Program-made: the position numbers and the translations under genes
The notes under the pieces: generated by a model
Seen by the model: only the letters and a program-made list of their open reading frames with translations
Told to the model about the DNA's origin: nothing
Database searches by the model: none
Part shown: positions 17,349 through 26,997 of the stretch, piece after piece
Layout: each line of letters begins with the position of its first letter
Numbering within the stretch: the first letter of the stretch is position 1
Assembly (NCBI RefSeq): GCF_030546805.1
Contig: NZ_JAUOPC010000013.1
Coordinates: 62,001-126,000 of the forward strand
Source of the DNA: Cyclobacterium sp. 1_MG-2023
GTDB lineage: Bacteria > Bacteroidota > Bacteroidia > Cytophagales > Cyclobacteriaceae
DNA: 64,000 nt
Reading direction: 5' to 3'

Positions 17349-17938
17349 TAATTTCCAAATAAGTATCTTACTCCAATTGCCCCTTGACCTTTAAGGTGCA
17401 GTCGGTCTACAATTTCTGTCAAAAAGCCCAATTCAACAAATATAGATATTGGCAAATCTTCGAAATAATAGGACGAACCTATAAAAATTTCCGGTCCGAA
17501 ATCGATATTTGAGCGGCTTTCTATTAATTCTGTAGCACCTTCAGTGGCATTGGGAGTATTGTAAAAGTAATCGATACTTACAGACCGTACTTGTAGTCCT
17601 AAACCAGCATAGACAGTCAATTCTCCTTCAGAAATATTAAAGTCCTCAGAAAAAGACTCCTCATAAATCCCTCTTGCTTGAAGGGAAATGGCCCCCGACA
17701 CTTGGTGAGCAAAATATCGAGCTGAACTTACAGGCCGATTATTCTCAAATGTACGCCTGTAATATTGACCGCTGTTTTGGCTTCCTCTTCCCAAAATACC
17801 TTCAAACGAAAATTTATCGTTAACCGGAGTCTTATAGGTGATTCCGTAAGGATCACCCAACCTCAAGCCCAACTGATGCTGTTGACCAAAGGATGAGAAA
17901 GAAACGAGCATCAATAGCAAAGGCAATACGTATTTCAT
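17348..17938 (-). CDS. Predicted outer-membrane beta-barrel protein
   Basis: The 196-residue protein has a signal peptide cleaved after about residue 18 (SSFGQ). The rest shows alternating hydrophobic patterns of a small beta barrel. It ends in YLFGN, with an aromatic residue close to the C-terminus as is common in outer-membrane proteins. The internal GLRLGDPYGITYK and IGVRYLFGN segments are typical barrel strands. It forms a two-gene unit with the following GyrI-like membrane protein. The function is not recognisable. Confidence 0.65.
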   Translation of the reverse strand: MKYVLPLLLMLVSFSSFGQQHQLGLRLGDPYGITYKTPVNDKFSFEGILGRGSQNSGQYYRRTFENNRPVSSARYFAHQVSGAISLQARGIYEESFSEDFNISEGELTVYAGLGLQVRSVSIDYFYNTPNATEGATELIESRSNIDFGPEIFIGSSYYFEDLPISIFVELGFLTEIVDRLHLKGQGAIGVRYLFGN

Positions 17939-18148
17939 ATGTTCTAACTAAATTTGAATTCCTTTAACAATTCCATACTTACGGCGACCCTTCCAAACAA
18001 GTTACAGTTTATCCTATAATTTACCTAAGAATTAAACCCAATATACATATCCCGAATAAGGCAAGTTTTGATTCTTCATTCAACTCGACTTTCCTTTTAA
18101 GGATAAAAAAACAGTAAGAATCACTTCTTGCGAAAAAGCCTCTCCTTA

Positions 18149-19924
18149 TCAATCAACTACAACTGATTTTAACTGCATCTGATACAGTTGTGAATAAAAG
18201 CCCTCTTTCTTTAGCAATACATCATGTGTTCCATGTTCCACGATCCTCCCTTTATTTAAAACAATTATTTTATCAGCTTTTTGGATGGTGGATAACCGGT
18301 GTGCAATAATGATAGAAGTCCTTCCATGCATCATTTTCTCTATCGCAGCCTGAATTAATTCTTCTGTTTCTGTATCCACAGAGGAAGTTGCTTCGTCTAG
18401 TATAATTATTTCAGGATCGTATACCATAGCCCTAACAAAGGATATCAATTGGCGTTGACCTACAGACAATGTCCCTCCCCTTTCCTTTACATCATATTCC
18501 AAGCCTCCGGGTAAGCGCTCTATAAACCTCCTAGCTCCCACCAAATCTGCTGCGTACAACACTTGTTCCTTGGTAATATCCGGATTTCCCAAAGTAATGT
18601 TTTGGAAAATGGTGTCTGAAAACAAAAATACATCCTGCAACACAACTCCCACATGTTTGCGAAGTGTGGCCAAATCAAATTCTTTAATAGGACTTCCATC
18701 AATAAGTATGGCGCCTTTATTGATATCGTAAAACCTGCTGATAAGATTGATAACAGAGGACTTTCCTGCCCCGGTTGCGCCAACCAAAGCTATGGTTTCA
18801 CCATGGTTTGCTCTAAAACTAATGTCTTTCAATACCCAGTCTTCCTCATTGTAAGCAAACCAAACATTCTCAAAAGCAATGTCTCCTTTAACTTTCTCCG
18901 GCGATTCGCTGCCTTCATCCGGAATCTGCCCGTCATTTTCTAAGATACTGAAAATCCTAGAAGAACTAACTACACCCATTTGAAGGGTATTGAACCGGTC
19001 AGCAATCATTCTTATTGGCCTAAAAAACAACTGCAAATACATGATAAACGAAATGAGGACTCCCACTTTTATTTCAAGGTCAAAAACACCGGTAGCTCCA
19101 TACCAAACCACCAATCCAATCCCCATTGCCTGAATAATTTCAGAAACAGGGTAATAGATAGAATAGTACATAACAGACTTAAGGTGAGCCTTTCGGTGTT
19201 CTTTATTGATTGTTTGGAACTTCTCATACTCTCTTTCTTGCCTATTAAAAACCTGAATGATATTCATCCCGGTAATATGTTCCTGAAGAAAAGAGTTCAA
19301 GTTAGATACCGCATTTCTAACATCATTAAACGATATTTTTACTTTTTCTTTAAAAATATAGGTGGAAATAATTAGAAGCGGCAGGGTACAAAGACTTACT
19401 AAAGTAAGCTGCCAGTCCACATAAAACATCACTCCCAAAATAGCCACTAACTGCAAAAGATCACCTATAATTTCAGCTAACCCCTGACTAAAAACATCAG
19501 AGAGGGACTCTACATCCGAAATATTCCTGGTAACCAACCGACCAATTGGGGTATTGTCAAAATATTTCAGGCGCATTTTCAACAAATGCCTGTACAATTT
19601 CACCCGTATATCTCGGATTATCACCTGACCGATCCATCCGGAAAGGTAGGTATGTCCAAATTGAACTACAGCATGAACCAGTAATAAACCGATTAGCAAG
19701 TAAGTCATCTTCAGTAAGCCGGCCCCATCACCGATAGTAACATAATCATCGATAGCTTTCTGAATTAACAAAGGTCGAGTCGGCGCCAATAAGGCCAGTA
19801 ATAAGGTAAGCCCCACTAAAAGATAAAACCTTCCTTTATAAGGTGTTACGAAAGTATATAACTTTTTCAACACCTTGGTGTCAATTATATCACCACTTTT
19901 AATATTTTCTTTTTCAAGTCCCAA
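18149..19924 (-). CDS. ABC exporter with fused permease and ATPase (MsbA/MdlB-like)
   Basis: The 591-residue protein has six membrane helices in the N-terminal half (ABC_membrane type I exporter fold). The ATPase domain carries Walker A GATGAGKSS (about 383), Q-loop VLQDVFLF, signature LSVGQRQ, Walker B IIILDEATS and H-loop AHRLST. The signature has LSVGQ instead of LSGGQ, which often marks one half of a heterodimeric exporter, but no partner is adjacent. The frame starts at TTG 19924, eleven bases after the truA stop; no ATG is available in frame before the upstream stop codon. It exports an unknown lipid or drug-like substrate. Confidence 0.85.
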   Translation of the reverse strand: MGLEKENIKSGDIIDTKVLKKLYTFVTPYKGRFYLLVGLTLLLALLAPTRPLLIQKAIDDYVTIGDGAGLLKMTYLLIGLLLVHAVVQFGHTYLSGWIGQVIIRDIRVKLYRHLLKMRLKYFDNTPIGRLVTRNISDVESLSDVFSQGLAEIIGDLLQLVAILGVMFYVDWQLTLVSLCTLPLLIISTYIFKEKVKISFNDVRNAVSNLNSFLQEHITGMNIIQVFNRQEREYEKFQTINKEHRKAHLKSVMYYSIYYPVSEIIQAMGIGLVVWYGATGVFDLEIKVGVLISFIMYLQLFFRPIRMIADRFNTLQMGVVSSSRIFSILENDGQIPDEGSESPEKVKGDIAFENVWFAYNEEDWVLKDISFRANHGETIALVGATGAGKSSVINLISRFYDINKGAILIDGSPIKEFDLATLRKHVGVVLQDVFLFSDTIFQNITLGNPDITKEQVLYAADLVGARRFIERLPGGLEYDVKERGGTLSVGQRQLISFVRAMVYDPEIIILDEATSSVDTETEELIQAAIEKMMHGRTSIIIAHRLSTIQKADKIIVLNKGRIVEHGTHDVLLKKEGFYSQLYQMQLKSVVVD

Positions 19925-19935
19925 TATGGTAGATT

Positions 19936-20691
19936 TTACTTAAAAATTCGGTCCGGATAATTTACTTTACTTAAAAACAAGCCATGTGCAGGTGCTGAGC
20001 TTCCTGCTAAGTTTCGGTCCTTGCCTATAATAATATCCGACATATCACTGCTTTCTAACTGCCCCCTGCCTACTTTAACCAAGGTTCCCACAATTGCTCT
20101 AACCATCCCTCTCAAGAATCGGTTGGCTTCTATATGAAAGACCAATCCGTTACCCGTTTGTTCCCAAGAAGCATTATTAATTTCACATACAAAGGTTTTA
20201 ACATTCGTTTTCCTTCGGCTAAAACATTCAAAATCCTGTTTCCCAATCAGTAAAGAGGCTGCTGAAGTCATTGCCTCCACATCAAGGTCATAATAACAAT
20301 GCCAAGCCTTTCCTATTAAAAAAGGATCTTTCCTAAATGTTATATGGTATTCATACCTCCTAAAATTGGCATCAAATCGTGCATGTGCCTTTTCATTTAC
20401 AGGAATAACATCAAAAACTGCGATATCATCCGGTAATAAGCCGTTAATTCTTTTTAGAAAATATTCCTTGGTGAAATCTAAATCAACATCAAAATGAGCA
20501 AATTGTTGCAAGGAATGGACTCCAGCATCCGTCCGGCCACTCCCCATAATACTAATGGGACATCGAAAAAGGGTTGACAAGGCATTTTCTAATTCTTCTT
20601 GAATAGAAACAGCATTCTTTTGCTTTTGCCAGCCATGGTAATTGCTTCCATCATAGGACAGCTCTATAAAATAGCGGGGAGATTCGTTCAT
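19936..20691 (-). CDS. truA: tRNA pseudouridine(38-40) synthase
   Basis: Starting at ATG 20691 the product has 251 residues, normal for TruA; a TTG at 20781 opens a longer, unlikely frame. It contains IELSYDGSNYHGWQKQ near the N-terminus and GRTDAGVHSLQQFAHFD with the catalytic Asp in the GRTDAGVH motif. NRFLRGMVRAIVGTLVKVG is near the C-terminus. It isomerises U38-U40 in the anticodon arm. A TATCTTTG box lies eight bases before the ATG with a TTG 17 bases further upstream, so the leader is very short. The ABC exporter gene follows after eleven bases. Confidence 0.96.
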   Translation of the reverse strand: MNESPRYFIELSYDGSNYHGWQKQKNAVSIQEELENALSTLFRCPISIMGSGRTDAGVHSLQQFAHFDVDLDFTKEYFLKRINGLLPDDIAVFDVIPVNEKAHARFDANFRRYEYHITFRKDPFLIGKAWHCYYDLDVEAMTSAASLLIGKQDFECFSRRKTNVKTFVCEINNASWEQTGNGLVFHIEANRFLRGMVRAIVGTLVKVGRGQLESSDMSDIIIGKDRNLAGSSAPAHGLFLSKVNYPDRIFK

Positions 20692-20792
20692 TTCATCTGC
20701 AAAGATAAAAATATACCCTAATTTCAAGTTGGATTTTGAATATTCCTTGCGAAAATTCAAATAACCCATTTTCTTTGTCAAAAGATTTAAAG

Positions 20793-21272
20793 ATGATTCA
20801 AAGAATTCAAAGTGTATTTTTACTATTGGTGGCTATTTCAATGGTTACTTCCACCTTATTTCCCATTTGGTTACAAGTTAATCCAGACCAAACCCAATCC
20901 ATGGAGATGACGGCATGGTTTACCACCACTACCGATATTATTGAAGAAAGCATTATTTCTCAATCCAATAATATTTACATTGGAATATTGGCCCTAATCT
21001 CTGCCGGAATGGCCATTTACAGCCTACTGCAGTATAAAAATCGAAAAAAACAATTGCTAGTCAACATGATCAATGCCCTGTTGATGGGATCCACTTTGGG
21101 CTTAGCTGTTTATACAAGCTTTCAGGCCAACGAAAACTTCAACCCTACTGCAGGGGGGGCATTTTTAATAGGGTTTTACAGTATTGTATTCGGCTTAATC
21201 ATGAATCTTATCGCCAATAGGTTCATTAGAAAAGACGAAATGCTCATCCGTTCGGTAGATAGAATTCGTTAA
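20793..21272 (+). CDS. DUF4293 family membrane protein
   Basis: From ATG 20793 the protein has 159 residues starting MIQRIQSVFLLL, a typical DUF4293 N-terminus; a TTG at 20736 is ignored. Four membrane helices are visible (about 5-25, 68-85, 95-115, 124-145). The family is found in Bacteroidota and has no known function; the gene is often beside truA or rho. Here it is divergent from truA with about 100 bp between the two starts. Confidence 0.85.
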   Translation: MIQRIQSVFLLLVAISMVTSTLFPIWLQVNPDQTQSMEMTAWFTTTTDIIEESIISQSNNIYIGILALISAGMAIYSLLQYKNRKKQLLVNMINALLMGSTLGLAVYTSFQANENFNPTAGGAFLIGFYSIVFGLIMNLIANRFIRKDEMLIRSVDRIR

Positions 21273-21326
21273 ATTAACTGGCCGATTGGTACAATTGAAT
21301 TGGCCGGCATTTAATTTCCACTCAAG

Positions 21327-22442
21327 ATGAAAATAGAAACCATTGCTATTCATGGAGGAAATGTGATCACTGACACATTGAAACCTATCATTCAGCCCAT
21401 CACGCTTTCTACAACTTTTGAGCATCAAGAGGGTTCAATGTTGTACACAAGGTTAGAAAACCCTAACAGAAAGTCTCTTGAGACTGTAATGGCATCACTT
21501 GAGGGAGGGACTGATGCTGCAGCATTCGCCTCTGGGAATGCTGCAGGAAATGCAGTTTTTCAAGCTTTGCCGGCTGGCACACACCTCATCGCTCCGGATG
21601 ACATGTACCACGGGATGAAAATGTTACTCCAAACCGTTTATGCCGGTAAGCTTGAAGTGCAATTCATTGACCTAACTGACAAGGAGAATCTCCGTAATGC
21701 CATCAAACAAAATACCGGATTATTGTGGATAGAAACACCCTCCAATCCACTTTTAAAAATCTCTGATATCAGCGCTTTGGCATCCATAGCCAAAGAGAAC
21801 AATGTAAAAGTGGTTTGCGACAGTACTTTTGCTACACCTGTTTATCAGCAGGCTCTAGAGTTGGGTGCAGATATTGTCATGCATAGCAGCACCAAATACA
21901 TTAGTGGGCACAGTGATATTTTAGGCGGAATACTGGTTACAAAGAAAAAGGATGACTTTTGGCAGCACATTAAAAATGTGCAAGGCCTAGCTGGGGCTGT
22001 ACCTTCTCCAATGGACTGCTACCTTCTTACTAGAAGTATAAAAACCCTTCCCTACCGAATGAAGGCGCATGCATTCAATGCAAAAAGAATTGCAGAATTT
22101 TTAGACCATCACCCCTGGGTAGAAAAGGTCTATTACCCCGGGCTTTCCAGTCATAAAGGTTTTGAAACTGCTCAGATTCAGATGGAAGGGTTTGGGGCAA
22201 TGTTATCTTTTCTAATTAAAGGAAACGCCAATGATGCGGATCATTTAATAGGGAAACTCAAGTTTTTTAGTAATGCGACTAGTCTTGGGGGAGTAGAAAG
22301 CTTAATAGAGCGAAGATCGAAGGTCCAAGTGGGTGACCCTGGAATACCTGATCAACTTATCCGAATGTCTGTAGGTATTGAAAACCATGAGGACCTAATA
22401 GAGGACTTGGATCAAGCTTTCAAAGTAACATTTAATTCTTAA
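21327..22442 (+). CDS. metB: Cystathionine gamma-synthase-like PLP enzyme (trans-sulfuration family)
   Basis: The 371-residue protein is a complete Cys/Met metabolism PLP-dependent enzyme. It shows ATTF-like N-terminal region TLSTTFEHQEG, FASGNAAGNAVFQAL, VCDSTFATPVYQ, and the PLP lysine in MHSSTKYISGHSDILGG (Lys in STKY). The C-terminal LIERRSKVQVGDPGIPDQLIRMSVGIE is typical. Cystathionine gamma-synthase, gamma-lyase and O-acetylhomoserine sulfhydrylase cannot be separated by eye. I see no SAM or other sulfur riboswitch upstream. Only two bases separate its stop from the convergent bactofilin stop. Confidence 0.88.
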   Translation: MKIETIAIHGGNVITDTLKPIIQPITLSTTFEHQEGSMLYTRLENPNRKSLETVMASLEGGTDAAAFASGNAAGNAVFQALPAGTHLIAPDDMYHGMKMLLQTVYAGKLEVQFIDLTDKENLRNAIKQNTGLLWIETPSNPLLKISDISALASIAKENNVKVVCDSTFATPVYQQALELGADIVMHSSTKYISGHSDILGGILVTKKKDDFWQHIKNVQGLAGAVPSPMDCYLLTRSIKTLPYRMKAHAFNAKRIAEFLDHHPWVEKVYYPGLSSHKGFETAQIQMEGFGAMLSFLIKGNANDADHLIGKLKFFSNATSLGGVESLIERRSKVQVGDPGIPDQLIRMSVGIENHEDLIEDLDQAFKVTFNS

Positions 22443-22444
22443 GA

Positions 22445-22906
22445 CTATTCACCCACCTTAGCCATGGGTTGATCAAATAACCTTTCATTGATCAATGGGT
22501 TTGATCTGTGCAAGTCAGTTTGTTTTTCCTTCTCTTGGCTCAGATAAGTTTTGTATTTGGCAACCATCACTTCCATATCGGCTCCGGATTCTATTTCTAT
22601 TTTTTCAGAATAAACCTTACCTCTCATTTTAGCTTCAGAGGTAAACCTGGCCAAACCTTCAACAAAGACATCTCCCAGCACCTTACCCATTACACATATT
22701 TCAGATGCTTTAATATCCCCCTCCACATTTCCTGAGATCCCAATGATGACTTTTTTGGGGGTAGAGACATCTCCACAAACATCCCCTTCAATCCTTATAT
22801 CACTAACTGCTTCAATATCTCCCTTGATTGTTAACCCAGGGGCAAATACCGAAGTTGAATTGGCCATCTCCATCTCTGCTTGAATTTTAGTTTCTTTAGT
22901 CCACAT
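22445..22906 (-). CDS. Bactofilin (polymer-forming cytoskeletal protein)
   Basis: The 153-residue protein has the short repeated pattern of a bactofilin beta-helix: TIKGDIEAVSDIRIEGDVCG, GNVEGDIKASEI, GKVLGDVFVEGLARF, KMRGKVYSEKIEI. Tails of about 20 residues (N-terminus) and 45 residues (C-terminus) flank the core. Bactofilins polymerise without nucleotides into filaments that scaffold envelope enzymes. It appears to be a separate transcription unit after yifB, and it is distinct from the second bactofilin at 37361, which is paired with an actin-like gene. Confidence 0.9.
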   Translation of the reverse strand: MWTKETKIQAEMEMANSTSVFAPGLTIKGDIEAVSDIRIEGDVCGDVSTPKKVIIGISGNVEGDIKASEICVMGKVLGDVFVEGLARFTSEAKMRGKVYSEKIEIESGADMEVMVAKYKTYLSQEKEKQTDLHRSNPLINERLFDQPMAKVGE

Positions 22907-22942
22907 AAAATCAACTCAATTAATTCTTGATACTATTCAAAA

Positions 22943-22973
22943 CCATCTGTATAAATAAATATCTCACAGATGG
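22943..22973 (-). terminator. Hairpin downstream of yifB
   Basis: CCATCTGT (22943-22950) and ACAGATGG (22966-22973) form a perfect 8-bp stem with a 15-base loop, followed on the minus strand by TTTT. It lies 68 bases after the yifB stop and before the bactofilin ATG, so it could end yifB transcripts or act in the bactofilin leader. Confidence 0.4.
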
Positions 22974-23040
22974 TCAGGCAAATATAAGCAAAACATATTT
23001 GACTTTGACGGGCAAAAGCAACTTGGCTTTTCCCCAAGTG

Positions 23041-24579
23041 TCATCCCGCCCATCCATCTCTGTCGAGACTCCTGTACTGAATGGCCTCTGCCAAGTGTTC
23101 CGCTTTAATATCTTCCGACCCTGAAAGATCTGCAATAGTCCTAGAAACCTTCAGAATTCGATCGTATGCACGGGCAGAAAGCCCCAGCCGATCCATGGCC
23201 GTTTTCAACAAAGTTTTACCGGCCTGATTAATCTTTACCACCTCTTTTACCATGTGAGATGGCATCATTGCATTGCAATGTACTTCAGGGGTCTTATCAA
23301 ACCTTGTTTGTTGAAAAGCTCTTGCGACCGACACCCGCTCTCTTATCGATTTACTGGATTCAGACTTTCTATCGGAAGTCATTTCCTCAAAGTTTATCGG
23401 CGTCACTTCCACATGAAGATCTATCCTATCCAATAAAGGACCACTCACTTTATTGAGGTATTTTTGAACTACCCCCGGACCACAAACACACTCTTTGTCA
23501 GGATGATTATAAAACCCACATGGACATGGATTCATACTTGCGATTAACATAAAATTCGCAGGAAAATCTACTGTAACTCTTGCTCTGGAAATGGTTACCC
23601 TACGTTCTTCAAGCGGTTGTCGCATCACTTCTAAAACAGTTCTTTTAAATTCAGGCAACTCATCTAAAAACAATACACCATTATGGGACAGGGATATTTC
23701 TCCGGGCTGAGGGTTTCCTCCACCACCAACCAAAGCCACATCACTTATGGTATGATGTGGAGAGCGAAAAGGTCTTTGAGCGATCAATGAAGAACTGGCT
23801 CCCAACTTACCTGCTACCGAATGGATTTTGGTCGTTTCCAATGCTTCCTGTAAACTCATTGGAGGCAATATGGAAGGCAACCTCTTGGCAAGCATGGTTT
23901 TGCCGGCACCTGGAGGGCCTATCATGATTACATTGTGTCCGCCTGCTGCGGCTATTTCCATCGCCCGCTTGATATTTTCCTGCCCTTGAACATCAGCAAA
24001 ATCAAAATCATTTTCTTCTATAGAATCATAAAAGAGGTTTCTGGTATCGGTGACTAGAGGAGTTATTGTTTCTTTCCCTTCCAAAAAATGAATGGCCTCT
24101 TGAAGGGTTTCTACCGGAATTACATCAAGATTATTTACAATAGAGGCTTCCTGTGCATTTTCTTTGGGAAGGATAAAGCCTTTATACCCTCTTTTCCTTG
24201 CCTCTATTGCTATGGGCAGCACACCTTTAATTCTTCTAAGCTTCCCATCAAGAGCCAGCTCCCCCATTATCACGTACTCTTCCAATTCGGGAAAGAACAC
24301 TTGCTCAGAGGCCTGCATTATACCTATGGCAATAGGAAGATCATAAGATGAACCTTCCTTTTTGATATCTGCAGGAGCCAAATTGATGACAACTTTTTGC
24401 CTAGGCATCCTGTAGCCATAGTATTTGAGAGCTGACTCAACACGCTGTTGGCTCTCTTTTACGGCACTATCCGGGAGACCTACCATAAAAAAACTGGTCC
24501 CCTGACCTACATTTACTTCAATGGTGATCAACTTGGCATCTACTCCTGAGACTGCACTACCAAAAGTTTTTGCTACCAT
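23041..24579 (-). CDS. comM: YifB/ComM family magnesium-chelatase-like AAA+ ATPase
   Basis: The 512-residue protein has the full YifB architecture: N-terminal Lon-like ChlI domain (VGLPDSAVKESQQRVESAL, about 34-52), then the AAA+ core with Walker A GPPGAGKTMLAKRLP (about 221-235) and Walker B VLFLDELPEF. The C-terminal Mg-chelatase segment is GLSARAYDRILKVSRTIADL. Cysteines in NPCPCGFYNHPDKECVC probably bind metal. ComM is a helicase that promotes branch migration during recombination in natural transformation; its role in Bacteroidota is less certain. Start ATG 24579. Confidence 0.9.
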   Translation of the reverse strand: MVAKTFGSAVSGVDAKLITIEVNVGQGTSFFMVGLPDSAVKESQQRVESALKYYGYRMPRQKVVINLAPADIKKEGSSYDLPIAIGIMQASEQVFFPELEEYVIMGELALDGKLRRIKGVLPIAIEARKRGYKGFILPKENAQEASIVNNLDVIPVETLQEAIHFLEGKETITPLVTDTRNLFYDSIEENDFDFADVQGQENIKRAMEIAAAGGHNVIMIGPPGAGKTMLAKRLPSILPPMSLQEALETTKIHSVAGKLGASSSLIAQRPFRSPHHTISDVALVGGGGNPQPGEISLSHNGVLFLDELPEFKRTVLEVMRQPLEERRVTISRARVTVDFPANFMLIASMNPCPCGFYNHPDKECVCGPGVVQKYLNKVSGPLLDRIDLHVEVTPINFEEMTSDRKSESSKSIRERVSVARAFQQTRFDKTPEVHCNAMMPSHMVKEVVKINQAGKTLLKTAMDRLGLSARAYDRILKVSRTIADLSGSEDIKAEHLAEAIQYRSLDRDGWAG

Positions 24580-24629
24580 CCTTATTTTTTAAACTGTGTG
24601 ATTGTCCATATCAAGCTCCCATGCAATTT

Positions 24630-24983
24630 CTATTTGAAATTCTCTCTTGGTTTGATAACGGATGATTCTGCTTCATCCTTGGTTATTTCCACATTCTTTT
24701 CGACTGGATTAACTTTCCCTCCCCTTTCAAGGTCAAAGACCAATGCTTTCAGATCCTTTTTCTCTAACTCTATCTTTTTGATACGGCTGTTGAGGCTACT
24801 TACATACCCCCAACTTGTTCCCCAAGTGATCAGATAAATCACCAATCCAGCCAACAACCAAGAAACAACTTCTCCTGTCATTGGCGTTCCTCCCCACATT
24901 TTCTCATAGGTGAGAAAATAAACCAATCCTATTCCGAAAAATAAAGCTGTTAATAACTGAAATATACCGTTGACTTTTTTCAT
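24630..24983 (-). CDS. Small membrane protein with C-terminal coiled segment
   Basis: From ATG 24983 the protein has 117 residues (a TTG at 25013 opens a longer frame). Two hydrophobic helices (about 7-24 and 38-58) are followed by a charged, probably coiled stretch (SRIKKIELEKKDLKALVFDLE, split here by no Gly/Pro) and a polar tail. I do not recognise a family. It lies 34 bp after an ABC exporter gene in the same direction and before yifB, so it may be cotranscribed. Confidence 0.65.
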   Translation of the reverse strand: MKKVNGIFQLLTALFFGIGLVYFLTYEKMWGGTPMTGEVVSWLLAGLVIYLITWGTSWGYVSSLNSRIKKIELEKKDLKALVFDLERGGKVNPVEKNVEITKDEAESSVIKPRENFK

Positions 24984-25017
24984 AATGCTTTTTATATGGG
25001 TTTGTTTACACAATATA

Positions 25018-26850
25018 CTAAACAGACTGCATTTGGGAAAGTTTATTATACAATCCTCCTTTTTGAATCAACTCATCATGAGTCCCTCTTTCCACTATAC
25101 GTCCCCCTTCAATCACCAGAATTTCATCTGCATGTTGAATGGTACTCAGGCGATGTGCTATCACTAAGGAAGTGCGGTTTTTCATTAAATTAGACAGGGC
25201 CTCCTGGACCAATTTTTCAGATGCGGAATCAAGAGCTGATGTGGCCTCATCTAAAATTAAAATTTCCGGGTTTTTTAATACAGCCCTCGCAATACTAATG
25301 CGTTGCCTTTGTCCGCCGGATAATTTACCCCCTCGTTCACCGATATTGGTTTCATAGCCTTGGTCAAGCTCCATAATAAAATCATGCGCGTTGGCAATTT
25401 TAGCAGCTTCCTGAACTTTCTCCAAAGAAACCCCCTCCATACCGAAGGCAATATTATTGAAAACCGTATCATTGAAAAGAATTGACTCTTGGGTAACAAT
25501 TCCCATCAAACTTCTGAGATCTGCTATGCTGCAATTTTTAAGATCTATGCCATCAATGGTTATCTCCCCTTGACTTGGATCATAAAACCTAGGCAATAAA
25601 TCTGCCAATGTTGACTTTCCTCCACCTGATGGCCCTACCAATGCAATGGTACGACCTTTTTTTAACTCGAAATTAATATCATTCAACACGGCATTTTCGT
25701 GATAGGCAAAGCCTACATTTTTAAAAACCACGGATTGTGTAAATCCTTTCAAAGCTTGAGGGGAAGTCACATCTTCAATCATTGGTTTGGTATCTACCAC
25801 TGCAAAAATCCTTCTGGCTGAGGCCAGCCCTCTTTGTATGCTACTGAGCGCTCTTGAAATCTCTTTGGCAGGATTTAGTACCTGTGTAAACAATATGATA
25901 TAAGCAATAAACTCACTGGCACTTAATGATGAGGTATTATTCAATACCAAATTGCCTCCGTATAATAAAATCCCAGCGACAACCGAAACTCCTAAAAATT
26001 GGCTAACGGGTGATGCAAGCTCATTCTTCCTAGCCATGGAAACATTCACCTCAGCATAATAGTCTGTTTCATCCTCAAATTTATTTTGAACAAAACTCCT
26101 GGCTCCAAAGGCCTTGACAACCCGCATGCCACCAATTGTTTCATCCAATATATTCACAATTCTTCCCAAAGACTCTTGACTTTGCTCCGCTTTCTTTTTT
26201 AGTTTTTTGGTAATATATCCAATGATGGCTCCCGACACCGGAATGAGCAATATCGTGAACAAAGTCAACTGATAAGACATAAAAAACAAAACTGCAAAAT
26301 AAAGGATAACTGTAACAGGCTCTTTAAAAATCACCCTCAGAGATTGAACAATACTATTCTCAACCTCCTGAATATCATTGGTCATTTTACTGATCAAATC
26401 CCCCTTTCTTTCATCAGAAAAATAACCCAAATGCATATTACTCACTGCTGTAAAAATATGGACTCGCATTCCTTGTATAATATCAGCACGTACTTTTGCC
26501 AAAACCACCCCTGATAAATATGCAAATAAATTGCTTAAAAACACCGATATCACAATGATGATACAGACATATACCAAAGTCCCAAACCGCCCATAAATAT
26601 TGGCCACTTGTAGAAAATAGTAGTTAAATAAATGCATGAAATAGTTTACACTCAAAGAGAAGTCAGGCTTGTTGGCATACACCTGTAACTCCTCTTTCCC
26701 CACTTGTTCAAATATCACATCAAAAAGTGGCTTTAGAAGGGTGAAATTTAGCAATCCAAAAATGATGGCCAATAACGCGTAAGCAATATACACAGGCAAA
26801 TACCTTTGGTAAGGGCGCGCATAGGCCAAGATTCTTAAGTAAGTCTTCAT
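25018..26850 (-). CDS. MsbA-like ABC exporter (fused permease and ATPase)
   Basis: The 610-residue protein has six membrane helices in its N-terminal ~330 residues, then an ATPase domain with Walker A GPSGGGKSTLADLLP (about 402), Q-loop VTQESILF, signature LSGGQRQ, Walker B ILILDEATS and the H-loop AHRLST. All motifs are canonical, unlike the exporter at 18149. The length and layout suit MsbA, the lipid A-core flippase, or a homodimeric multidrug exporter. It appears to head a unit with the small membrane protein downstream. Start ATG 26850. Confidence 0.88.
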   Translation of the reverse strand: MKTYLRILAYARPYQRYLPVYIAYALLAIIFGLLNFTLLKPLFDVIFEQVGKEELQVYANKPDFSLSVNYFMHLFNYYFLQVANIYGRFGTLVYVCIIIVISVFLSNLFAYLSGVVLAKVRADIIQGMRVHIFTAVSNMHLGYFSDERKGDLISKMTNDIQEVENSIVQSLRVIFKEPVTVILYFAVLFFMSYQLTLFTILLIPVSGAIIGYITKKLKKKAEQSQESLGRIVNILDETIGGMRVVKAFGARSFVQNKFEDETDYYAEVNVSMARKNELASPVSQFLGVSVVAGILLYGGNLVLNNTSSLSASEFIAYIILFTQVLNPAKEISRALSSIQRGLASARRIFAVVDTKPMIEDVTSPQALKGFTQSVVFKNVGFAYHENAVLNDINFELKKGRTIALVGPSGGGKSTLADLLPRFYDPSQGEITIDGIDLKNCSIADLRSLMGIVTQESILFNDTVFNNIAFGMEGVSLEKVQEAAKIANAHDFIMELDQGYETNIGERGGKLSGGQRQRISIARAVLKNPEILILDEATSALDSASEKLVQEALSNLMKNRTSLVIAHRLSTIQHADEILVIEGGRIVERGTHDELIQKGGLYNKLSQMQSV

Positions 26851-26997
26851 ATGGTATTTTTAATACAAATTGTAATCAACGGTGAATAGGATTGAGGGAA
26901 TTCCAATATCCAGTTATCCTTAGATAATTTCAGTTCCTAAAGAAAATAAGCAAAACTATTTTGGTACGTTAAATTAATTTCAAAATTAATATGCACG

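Noticed and set aside
20692-20781. Longer start (TTG) for truA
   Set aside because: The extra 30 residues lie upstream of the normal TruA N-terminus and cover its promoter box.
21273-21326. SAM or cobalamin riboswitch before metB
   Set aside because: The spacer has only 54 bases and no matching motif.
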